In this document: positions 33,279 to 40,385 of the stretch, one piece after another
Layout of the letters: every line of letters starts with the position of its first letter
How positions within the stretch are numbered: position 1 is the first letter of the stretch
DNA from: an uncultured Subdoligranulum sp.
GTDB lineage: Bacteria > Bacillota > Clostridia > Christensenellales > CAG-314
Assembly (NCBI GenBank): GCA_902496185.1
Contig: CABUZX010000001.1
Coordinates: 1-64,000 of the forward strand
DNA: 64,000 nucleotides
Direction: 5' to 3'
Notes under the pieces: generated by a model
The model's database searches: none
What the model was told of the DNA's origin: nothing
The model's input: only the letters and a program-made list of their open reading frames with translations
Program-made: the position numbers and the translations under genes

Positions 33279-35180
33279 TTAAGGTAAATTTAATATTAAG
33301 TTGTGATACGTAACACCGAGCGGTGCGTTGAGTGATAGTATAAAAGGTAATACAAAATCTAATAATAATTGTTTTGTATCGCCTGCTCCTATGATAACGA
33401 AATAAATTATTGAAATTATAGCGAGTACTGAACCAACAAATATCCAAGAATTAATAAAGTTGAATTTAAAATTAAATCGTTTTTCGGCTTTTTTTGTTGG
33501 GTTCATTATGTAGTTTACTGTAAATCCTATTGCGGGCAAACATGCAAGCAAAATAAGGATTATAAATATAGTGAATTTTAAGTCAGGTACAGCCGATTTA
33601 AAAATTACAAACATTAATATTAATTCGATTATCATAGAAAACGCCAACAAGCAAGAAACGTAGCATTTGATTTTGTTTTTAAAAATCATTGGCGTTGGCA
33701 TATATGTTTTTGCGTTGCTGTTGCTATAAGCCATTGCTTTAACGCCATCTTTTTCAAGTGTTTTTATTGCGTTTTTGAGAGGAACGGGCGCAGAAGAATC
33801 CAAATTGTCAAAAGCAGATTTATTTATTGCATTATCGTATTTTTCTGTTGAGCTAAATTTTGCTTTGCTCATTTCGTCCAGTTGGTCTTCAAGCAAATTG
33901 CCCAATATTTGTTTATATTGTTTTTCATCCGTTGATTCGGTTTTAGACGTTTGTTTTAACGGTTGTTGCTTTGGTTCTTGCAAAGTAGGCGAAGCCGTTG
34001 CGGCGGATGAGGCAAAAAATACGCTATTTGTGATTATGGGGGAATTATTGATTTGTTGCTTTGGTTGTGTTGCAGGAGTTGGCGCAACGGGTTTTTCTTC
34101 TGTATTAGCATTAGATGGTGGCGTTGGCGCAAAAATCAATTGTGGCCCTGCGGGAGCAGTATTTCTTAGTTGCTCGTTGATAGATGGTGTTTCTGGTTCT
34201 TCTTCGATTATTTCTTCTTTTTTGGCGAAATCATTAGGTTTGTCATTTGTTAAAGAATTAGAAGGCGTATTTGTTGTGCTATAAATATTTGGTTGATTTA
34301 TTGTAAAAGAAGAAGTCGATATTACGGGTGTAGAAGGTTTATCTTCGTTTATGGAGTAAGAAGATGTTACTTCTTTTATGGGGTAATTAGGGTCGTTATT
34401 GATAGGGTATGAGGAGTAAATCGAAACATTAACGTTAAGGTTTTTATAAGGATCAGAAATTGTTTCCTGTTTTTGATATTGTTCCTGTTTTTCTTCCTGG
34501 TTTTCTCGCGTTGAAGTTGCGATTGTTGTGTCCTCATTATTGTCGAAAGATTTTTCTTCAGTTGGGGCGGTTTGAATTGGGACGATATCGCTTATTGTTT
34601 TGATAATATTTTCTGATATAACGACCTGATCTACTTCTTTATTTTGGGGTTCAGTATTAAGATCTTGTTCATTGTCTTGTAAACTTGTATCATCTTCCGA
34701 ATTGTTTGCTTGTTTAATTAGGTCAAGTTGTTTATTTAATTCTTCCAAGTCGGTATTTGATACAATTTCTCTCTTACGGTAACTTCTTTTGGTTTTTGTT
34801 CCAAGAATAGACGTTGCTTCCGATTGTGAAATTTTTCTTAATTCATCGTCATCTGTTTGGGCTACAAGACTGTCAATAATATCGCGTTGAAAGTTCCATT
34901 CCGACATATAGTCCAAGCATACGTTTTTACCCGAATCGGTGAGTTTGTAGTAACGACGTCTACCTCCGTTACTGTCACCGCCTCCCCAGTAAGAGGAAAT
35001 AAGATTGTTTTGTTCGAGACGTTTCAAGTATCCGTAAAGAGTGGGTTGTTTGATTTCATACTTATTTTCAGTTTTTTCTTTTATTTCTCTTGCAATTTCG
35101 TATCCATACTTATCGCCAGAATAAAGGGCGTTTAAGATGATTGTTTCAATACTGCCTTTTAAGAAACTGAAATCATACAT
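33279..35180 (-). CDS. PadR-type winged-helix regulator with long linker and four C-terminal membrane helices
   Basis: A 633-residue protein with three parts. Residues 1-~110 are a clear PadR winged helix (FLKGSIETIILNALYSGDKYGYEI, QPTLYGYLKRLE, GGGDSNGGRRRYYKLTDSGK). Residues ~115-470 are a low-complexity, probably disordered linker rich in Gln, Asn, Ser, Thr, Glu and Pro. Residues ~507-630 contain four hydrophobic helices (about 507-530, 536-556, 577-598, 606-630). Classical PadR proteins have about 110-180 residues and no membrane part. It should therefore sit in the membrane with its DNA-binding domain tethered on a long arm. The target is unknown; self-control is suggested by a palindrome at its promoter. 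GGAGG lies about 13 nt before the ATG, a long spacing. It converges on rnhA and diverges from the YgjP-like gene. Confidence 0.85.
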   Translation of the reverse strand: MYDFSFLKGSIETIILNALYSGDKYGYEIAREIKEKTENKYEIKQPTLYGYLKRLEQNNLISSYWGGGDSNGGRRRYYKLTDSGKNVCLDYMSEWNFQRDIIDSLVAQTDDDELRKISQSEATSILGTKTKRSYRKREIVSNTDLEELNKQLDLIKQANNSEDDTSLQDNEQDLNTEPQNKEVDQVVISENIIKTISDIVPIQTAPTEEKSFDNNEDTTIATSTRENQEEKQEQYQKQETISDPYKNLNVNVSIYSSYPINNDPNYPIKEVTSSYSINEDKPSTPVISTSSFTINQPNIYSTTNTPSNSLTNDKPNDFAKKEEIIEEEPETPSINEQLRNTAPAGPQLIFAPTPPSNANTEEKPVAPTPATQPKQQINNSPIITNSVFFASSAATASPTLQEPKQQPLKQTSKTESTDEKQYKQILGNLLEDQLDEMSKAKFSSTEKYDNAINKSAFDNLDSSAPVPLKNAIKTLEKDGVKAMAYSNSNAKTYMPTPMIFKNKIKCYVSCLLAFSMIIELILMFVIFKSAVPDLKFTIFIILILLACLPAIGFTVNYIMNPTKKAEKRFNFKFNFINSWIFVGSVLAIISIIYFVIIGAGDTKQLLLDFVLPFILSLNAPLGVTYHNLILNLP

Positions 35181-35203
35181 AGAAAATTAAAACCTCCTTT
35201 ATA

Positions 35204-35219
35204 AATTTATATATAAATT
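35204..35219. promoter_or_regulatory. Perfect 16-bp palindrome at the PadR-type gene promoter, possible operator
   Basis: AATTTATATATAAATT reads the same on both strands and covers the region from the edge of the -10 box to about +10 of the PadR-type gene. A partial copy, AATTTATATAT, lies at 35244-35254 just upstream of the -35 box. Position suggests a site for the regulator itself. Confidence 0.45.
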
Positions 35220-35245
35220 ATATCAAATTACCGAATTTTTGTCAA
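35217..35245 (-). promoter_or_regulatory. Consensus sigma-A promoter of the PadR-type gene
   Basis: On the minus strand TTGACA (35240-35245) and TATAAT (35217-35222) are both exact consensus, with 17-bp spacing: the strongest-looking promoter in the window, which fits a gene that is normally repressed. Confidence 0.85.
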
Positions 35246-35349
35246 TTTATATATTACTATTTGTAACATAATATTAAAATTTTACAAAAAATCAATATAA
35301 TTGACTTTAAATGCTGATTTAATCAGGAAATACGTGTTATTATTTAACT

Positions 35350-36015
35350 ATGAAAGTTGTTATTATCAGAAAAAGAGTTAAAACTTTAACAATCAGGATT
35401 ATTGACGGTGACAATATTACCGTTACAGTCCCGTTGGATATGAGTAATAACTCTATAGAAAAGATTTTAAATCTTAAAAGCCAATGGATTGAAAATAAAT
35501 TAAAAGAAAAAAAAGAGCTACATGAAAAAAATAAATCGATTTATGCTTTTAAAGAAGTGCTTTTGTATGGAAATAAATATGAAATAGCTTTTTCTGACGT
35601 TCCAAACGTTTGTTGTGTAGAGAATTATATAATTTTACCTAATTCTAAGGCGGGCGCACCTGAGGAAATAAAAAAAACGTTAGATTTATACTTGAGTCAA
35701 CTTGCAAAAAACGTTCTACCTAAATACGTAGCTACTTGGGGTGAAAAAATGTCTCTTTGTCCAACTGCAATTAAAATAAAAAATTTAAAATCAAAATGGG
35801 GCTCGTGTAATGGCGATGGCGAAATAGTTTTAAACGTAAAATTGATTCATTTGCCAATACGTTTGATTGAATATGTTGTTGTGCATGAATTATGTCATCT
35901 AAAAAATTTAAATCATTCAGAATTGTTTTGGAAAAGCGTCAAGGTTTACTTTCCTGACTTGGAAGACGTTAGAAAACAATTGCATCAGTATGATTTTCTT
36001 ACTGATTTCAAATAA
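35350..36015 (+). CDS. YgjP-like metalloprotein (DUF45, SprT/WLM-type zinc site)
   Basis: A 221-residue protein of the YgjP/DUF45 group of predicted zinc metallopeptidases. The zinc motif HELCHLKNLNHS gives H179, E180, H183 and H189, and LKSKWGSCNGDGEI is the usual family segment before it. N-terminal ~100 residues form a beta-rich part with the substrate-strand motif. No signal peptide or membrane helix, so cytoplasmic. The physiological substrate is not known. It is transcribed away from the PadR-type gene across a 170-bp region that holds the palindrome, so it is a candidate target. Confidence 0.9.
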   Translation: MKVVIIRKRVKTLTIRIIDGDNITVTVPLDMSNNSIEKILNLKSQWIENKLKEKKELHEKNKSIYAFKEVLLYGNKYEIAFSDVPNVCCVENYIILPNSKAGAPEEIKKTLDLYLSQLAKNVLPKYVATWGEKMSLCPTAIKIKNLKSKWGSCNGDGEIVLNVKLIHLPIRLIEYVVVHELCHLKNLNHSELFWKSVKVYFPDLEDVRKQLHQYDFLTDFK

Positions 36016-36061
36016 TTTCTGATAATTTTTGCTGATATTTTTTTTAAATATATTTCTTTAT

Positions 36062-36090
36062 TTAATTACTATCTCTAAAATAGTAATTAA
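36062..36090. repeat. 11-bp-arm hairpin with core ACTAT-loop-ATAGT
   Basis: Perfect arms 36062-36072 and 36080-36090 around the 7-nt loop CTCTAAA. It lies in the 296-bp gap before the recombinase gene. The core is the same as that of a hairpin inside the U32 gene (54329-54363). Confidence 0.7.
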
Positions 36091-36120
36091 TTTAATTAAA
36101 CAAATGCTATAAATTTGAAT

Positions 36121-36197
36121 TTTTGCCCTCTTTAACTCCATATTTATTCGCAAAATTACGATTTTGCGAATAAATATGGAGTTTGTAGTTTTGCCCT
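36121..36197. repeat. 23-bp-arm perfect inverted repeat flanked by a 9-bp direct repeat
   Basis: Arms 36134-36156 and 36161-36183 are perfect complements with only TACG between them. TTTTGCCCT occurs on both sides (36121-36129 and 36189-36197). No T tract follows, so it is not an ordinary terminator. It could be a recombinase or miniature element site, or a remnant of an insertion with target duplication. Confidence 0.65.
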
Positions 36198-36242
36198 ACT
36201 TCTCTTGTTTTTTAAATAAAATTAAACTTTTTAAAAACAATT

Positions 36243-36254
36243 GAACATTTGTTC
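36243..36254. promoter_or_regulatory. LexA box upstream of the tyrosine recombinase gene
   Basis: GAACATTTGTTC fits the Gram-positive LexA operator GAAC-N4-GTTC exactly. It lies 57 bp before the recombinase ATG, just upstream of a possible promoter (TTTACA at 36263-36268, TAAAGT at 36286-36291, 17-bp spacing). lexA itself is the next gene downstream. Confidence 0.7.
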
Positions 36255-36311
36255 GAAATTCCTTTACAAATTTTTTTATATGTGTTAAAGTTTTTATAAG
36301 GTGAATTTTTA

Positions 36312-37385
36312 ATGGCTATAAAAAAAGAAGATTATTTTTCTCAAAGAAATCATGACTGTCAGTTAAAAATAAAAAATATATTAAAAAACGATTTGCCTGA
36401 TTTTTGTCAGGAGTTTTTTGTTGGTATTCAAAGTCGCACCTCTTCTCTCACGAGGTTGAACTATGCGTATGATTTACGTACTTTTTTTGAGTTTGCTTTG
36501 CAAAATTTGTCGACTTTTGCCAATATTGCTTCGGTTAAAAATCTTACTGTTAAAGATTTGGACAAATTCACTTCTTACGATTTGGAGCTTTTTATGAGCT
36601 ACGTAAGCGATTATATGCGTTCTGATGGAAGAGATTTTACCAATACGGAACGTGGCAAAGCGCGAAAATTGTCGGCAGTAAAATCAATGTTTAAATATTT
36701 TTTCAGACGAGGTGACTTGGATTCGGATATAAGCGCCAAGGTGGATTCTCCTAAAATTCACGAAAAAGAGATTATTCGTCTTGAACGACCTGAAGTTAAT
36801 GAATTATTAGATATTGTTGAGACTGGCTCAGGCTTATCATCTCATCAAAAGGCTTTTCATGAAAAAAATAAAATTAGAGATATGGCTATCCTTGCTTTGT
36901 TTTTGGGTACAGGTATTCGTGTTAGCGAATTAGTTGGATTAAATTCAGACGATTTCGATTTGGTTAATAATTCTTTTGTTGTTACGCGCAAAGGTGGGAA
37001 TCGAGTTATTTTATATTTAAATGATGAAATCAAACAATATCTAATAGAATACATTGCATTAAAGGAAAATAAGGAGAAATTATCTCTTGAAAAGCAGTCC
37101 CCTGCTATGTTTTTATCAATGAGAAATACTCGCCTTACAACTCGCGCGGTAGAAAATATTATAAAAAAATACGCTAAAGTAGCTGTGCCTTTAAAGAAAA
37201 TAACGCCACATAAGCTACGTAGTACGTTTGGTACGGAACTTTATCGTAGTACCGGCGATATATATATTGTGGCGGATGTTTTGGGGCACAAAGATGTGAA
37301 TACAACGAAAAAACACTACGCTGCCCTTTCGGAAGATATTAGAAGAGAAGCTTCGAGAAAAGTAAAGTTACGTAAAGATGATTGA
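36312..37385 (+). CDS. Tyrosine recombinase (XerC/D-like)
   Basis: A 357-residue tyrosine recombinase. An N-terminal SAM-like DNA-binding domain (residues ~45-165) is followed by the catalytic domain with R in GTGIRVSELVGL, K in VTRKGGN, H and R in TPHKLRST, H in VLGHKDVNTT and the nucleophile Y in KKHYAAL, so all catalytic residues are present. It has no flanking phage genes, and it sits beside lexA, so a chromosomal Xer-like or housekeeping role is more likely than a prophage integrase. It has about 50 residues more than XerC/XerD, including an N-terminal extension and the DGRDFTNTERGK insertion. A LexA box upstream suggests damage induction. AAGGTG (36298-36303) is the ribosome binding site. 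Confidence 0.92.
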   Translation: MAIKKEDYFSQRNHDCQLKIKNILKNDLPDFCQEFFVGIQSRTSSLTRLNYAYDLRTFFEFALQNLSTFANIASVKNLTVKDLDKFTSYDLELFMSYVSDYMRSDGRDFTNTERGKARKLSAVKSMFKYFFRRGDLDSDISAKVDSPKIHEKEIIRLERPEVNELLDIVETGSGLSSHQKAFHEKNKIRDMAILALFLGTGIRVSELVGLNSDDFDLVNNSFVVTRKGGNRVILYLNDEIKQYLIEYIALKENKEKLSLEKQSPAMFLSMRNTRLTTRAVENIIKKYAKVAVPLKKITPHKLRSTFGTELYRSTGDIYIVADVLGHKDVNTTKKHYAALSEDIRREASRKVKLRKDD

Positions 37386-37444
37386 TTATATATTATTTTA
37401 CAAATAGTATTTTTTATTTTGCAAATTTATAAGGAATAATTCAA

Positions 37445-38104
37445 ATGAAAAAAGTTTATGGTAAAACACCCGATAAATTAAATTCCATAATGAATTATAT
37501 TGCCGAATTTAATGAAGAATATGGGTACTGTCCTTCCTTGAGAGAGATAGGTATAAAGCTAAATATTTCTACACCATCGCTTGTAAAATACTACGTTGAC
37601 ATGCTTGAAAAATCAGGTCATATATATAGGGGTGAGCCACCACGTCGAGTTATTACCTTGTCCCCTGAAAAGAAAATTAATGCTTCCGAAAAATCTAAAA
37701 TTTTAGATAAAAATGAAAAATCTGTTTTTCATTGCCCTATCCTTGGGCAGGTGGCGGCAGGATTGCCGATATTGGCAACGGAAAACATATTGGGGCATTA
37801 CCCTCTACCGTATTCGGAATTTGATTCTGAATCTACTTTTATGCTTAAGATTGTTGGGGATAGCATGATTGATGCGGGCATAAACGACGGCGATATTGTA
37901 ATTGTTGATAAAGAAAAATCTCCTGAAAATTCAAAAATTGTGGTTGCTCTTCTTGAGGATAGCGCTACGGTTAAAAGGTTTTTTAAAAAACGCGATACCA
38001 TAATACTACACCCTGAAAATCCGAGCTATAATGATATCGTTATTTCGCAAAATGAAAATATAAATATATTGGGAGTTGTTGTTGGGTTAATTAGAAAATT
38101 TTAA
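37445..38104 (+). CDS. lexA: SOS repressor LexA
   Basis: LexA (219 residues) represses DNA-damage genes until RecA filaments make it cleave itself. The N-terminal winged helix (residues 8-72, PSLREIGIKLNIS) and the S24 peptidase domain are complete. The cleavage site is A105-G106 (QVAAGLP), the catalytic dyad is S140 (VGDSMIDAGI) and K177 (ATVKRFF). AAGGA precedes the ATG. It follows the recombinase gene by 59 bp with no clear terminator and no LexA box of its own, so the shared upstream box would make it autoregulated; that is inference. Confidence 0.96.
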   Translation: MKKVYGKTPDKLNSIMNYIAEFNEEYGYCPSLREIGIKLNISTPSLVKYYVDMLEKSGHIYRGEPPRRVITLSPEKKINASEKSKILDKNEKSVFHCPILGQVAAGLPILATENILGHYPLPYSEFDSESTFMLKIVGDSMIDAGINDGDIVIVDKEKSPENSKIVVALLEDSATVKRFFKKRDTIILHPENPSYNDIVISQNENINILGVVVGLIRKF

Positions 38105-38120
38105 TCATGCAAATATTTTT

Positions 38121-38167
38121 ACAATAAAAAAGCATACTATTTCTTGCATAGTATGCTTTTTTATTGT
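38121..38167. terminator. Bidirectional terminator between lexA and the PLP-enzyme gene
   Basis: Perfect 20-bp arms (38121-38140 and 38148-38167) with loop TTCTTGC and A/T runs on both sides, placed between converging genes. The stem top again reads ACTAT-loop-ATAGT. Confidence 0.92.
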
Positions 38168-38193
38168 AATTTATAGATTAATAAAGTGGAATT

Positions 38194-39420
38194 TTAATAT
38201 TTTTCCAATATTTGCATTAAAGCAAGCTTTGCGTGTTCGTAAGTTAATGCTCCTTGAAGATATGCGACGTAAGGCGGTTTTATAGGAGAATCGCAACTTA
38301 ACTCTATTGATGCACCCCCCACAAAACATCCTGCTGCCATTATTACTTGATCAGTATAGCCCGGCATATCCCAAGGAAACGGAACAACGTGACTATCTAT
38401 CGGTGAGCAATATTGAATAGCTTGACAAAATTCTATCAATTTATTTTTTTCGTTAAATTTAATCGAGGTAATTATATCGTTTGGATGCTCGTGTATTTTT
38501 GGCAAAACCTCATAACCGAGTTTATTGAATACCCCCGAAAATAACATCGCTGATTTTTTTGCTTGCAAGACTACGTGTGGCGCCATAAACAGTCCTTGGT
38601 AAAATAATCTATATCCACCACTGTAACTGCCTACTTCCATACCTATTGATGGCGCTGTCAGTCTGTTGGCTATTAAGTCAATATATTCTTTCTTGCCAAC
38701 AATATATCCGCCGGTAGGAGCAATGCCGCCGCCGATATTTTTAATTAAGGAACCCACGCACAAATCTGCTCCCACTTGTGTTGGCTCGATTTGGTCAATA
38801 AATTCGCCATAGCAGTTGTCTACCATTATTATACTGCTTGGAGATATTTCTTTTGTGGTTTTGCAAACTTCTTCAATTTCTTTAATAGAAAAAGCGTTTC
38901 GTAAAGCATATCCTCTACTGCGTTGCAGGTATACAAGTTTTGGTTTGTGTGTTTGTAAGTATGTTTTTAAAGCACAAATATCTACATGATTATTTATCAA
39001 ACTGATTTTTTCATAAGCGATACCAAAGTCTTTAAGTGAACCGTTGTTATCATTGCTCATTATGACGTCGTGCAAGGTATCATAAGGGTCGTCAGAAGCG
39101 CTAAAAAAAATATCCCCTGGTCTTAAAACGCCGAACATTGCAAGTGTTAGAGCGTGCGTTCCCGATACGATATTTGGGCTAAAAATTGCTGATTCGGTTT
39201 TAAATACGTCGGCGTATAGTTTGCATAAAGTATCCCTACCGATATCGTCATAACCGTATCCTTCTGTTGGAGCAAAATGCCTCAATGCTATTTGATTTTT
39301 TCTAAAAGCATAAAGCACTTTTTGTTGATTTGATAATGCAATTTGCTCTTCTTTGGCAAAATCATCTCTTAAAGATAATTCTATGTCTGAAATAATAGTA
39401 TTTATTTGTTCTTTATTCAT
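38194..39420 (-). CDS. Methionine gamma-lyase-family PLP enzyme (YnbB-like)
   Basis: A 408-residue protein of the COG4100 group, once named aluminium resistance protein and often annotated as methionine gamma-lyase family (B. subtilis YnbB). The fold is a type I PLP enzyme. The lysine for the Schiff base is in GSLIKNIGGG, the phosphate-binding SGTHAL and the aspartate in MVDNCYGEF are visible, and the N-terminal LRHFAPTEGYGYDDIGRDTL is family-specific. The true reaction is unknown. It overlaps miaA by 8 nt; the miaA-ynbB neighbourhood is conserved in Bacillota. AAAGGA precedes the ATG. Confidence 0.9.
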   Translation of the reverse strand: MNKEQINTIISDIELSLRDDFAKEEQIALSNQQKVLYAFRKNQIALRHFAPTEGYGYDDIGRDTLCKLYADVFKTESAIFSPNIVSGTHALTLAMFGVLRPGDIFFSASDDPYDTLHDVIMSNDNNGSLKDFGIAYEKISLINNHVDICALKTYLQTHKPKLVYLQRSRGYALRNAFSIKEIEEVCKTTKEISPSSIIMVDNCYGEFIDQIEPTQVGADLCVGSLIKNIGGGIAPTGGYIVGKKEYIDLIANRLTAPSIGMEVGSYSGGYRLFYQGLFMAPHVVLQAKKSAMLFSGVFNKLGYEVLPKIHEHPNDIITSIKFNEKNKLIEFCQAIQYCSPIDSHVVPFPWDMPGYTDQVIMAAGCFVGGASIELSCDSPIKPPYVAYLQGALTYEHAKLALMQILEKY

Positions 39421-40324
39421 AATAAAAATCCTTTAAAATCTCTTGAGCGGTTGAATATGGGTTTTCTAAATTTACATCAATCCAAATTGCGTCCTTAAAT
39501 CTCAAAAAATAAGTTAATTGTCGTTTGGCATAATTTCGTGTATTTTGCTTAATTTTTTCTATCGCAAAATCAAGAGTACATTCCTTATTTAAGTAACTTA
39601 TTATTTCCTTATATCCTATTGCTTGAAAACTGTTGCAATTTTGTGGATATTTATTTATCAAGGATTTAACCTCGTCAACTAAGCCGAGACGTATCATATC
39701 GTCAACTCTTTTGTTTATTCTTTCGTATAAAAGGTTTCGAGAAGCGTTGAGTACGTAAAGTTTTGCAGGATATTTTGATTCTGTAGGAATTTTGTAGTCT
39801 GACTTCTTTTTTCCCGTTGAGTAATAAATTTCTAAAGCGCGAATAACTCGTACGACGTTGTTGGGATGGATGGTTTTTGCCGATTCAGGATCTATTTGTA
39901 ATAATTTTGAGTATAAATAATCTATACCGTATTTATTTAATTCTTTGTTAAGATTTATTCTGATTTCCGTATTGTTTTTGTTTGTGTAGGATAACGGATA
40001 AAGCAGTGAGTCAAAATAAAAACCGGTACCACCTACAACTATGGGTGTTTTATTTGCTAAAAATATTTCCTCTACTTTTTTTCCTGCGATTACGCCATAA
40101 TCAAAGCTACTGAAATTTTCATCAGGCTCTATTATGTCAATCATATGTTGTTGCAATCCATTCATTTCCTCTTTTGAAGCTTTTGCGGTGCCTATATTAA
40201 GACCTTTATATATTTGCATTGAATCAGCGGAAATGATTTCAGCATCAATGGTTTTTGCAATTAATTTTGCAACAGCAGTTTTTCCGACGGACGTTGCGCC
40301 TAAAATCCCCAATATTCTTTTCAT
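39413..40324 (-). CDS. miaA: tRNA dimethylallyltransferase MiaA
   Basis: MiaA (303 residues) adds a dimethylallyl group to A37 of tRNAs reading codons that begin with U, making i6A, which MiaB in the same operon then methylthiolates. The P-loop is GATSVGKT (9-16), followed by SADSMQIYKGLNIGTAK, GGTGFYFDSLLYPL and QAIGYKEI. AAGGAAG lies 8 nt before the ATG. Both i6A steps being encoded in one transcription unit with the mismatch-repair genes is the common clostridial arrangement. Confidence 0.96.
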   Translation of the reverse strand: MKRILGILGATSVGKTAVAKLIAKTIDAEIISADSMQIYKGLNIGTAKASKEEMNGLQQHMIDIIEPDENFSSFDYGVIAGKKVEEIFLANKTPIVVGGTGFYFDSLLYPLSYTNKNNTEIRINLNKELNKYGIDYLYSKLLQIDPESAKTIHPNNVVRVIRALEIYYSTGKKKSDYKIPTESKYPAKLYVLNASRNLLYERINKRVDDMIRLGLVDEVKSLINKYPQNCNSFQAIGYKEIISYLNKECTLDFAIEKIKQNTRNYAKRQLTYFLRFKDAIWIDVNLENPYSTAQEILKDFYYE

Positions 40325-40385
40325 TTGATTTTCTTCCTTAATTTAATAACTATGTAAGAAATATTATTGTTGATTTTAGTTATAT

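Noticed and set aside
33775..34284. A 169-codon plus-strand frame inside the PadR-type gene
   Set aside because: It is the complement of the low-complexity linker, which has few stops on the opposite strand; no ribosome binding site or domain is seen.
36134..36183. The 23-bp inverted repeat as an ordinary terminator of the YgjP-like gene
   Set aside because: No T run follows either arm and it lies over 110 bp after the stop.
36121..37385. Prophage or integrative element around the tyrosine recombinase
   Set aside because: No phage, plasmid or conjugation genes flank it, and it sits between housekeeping genes with lexA.
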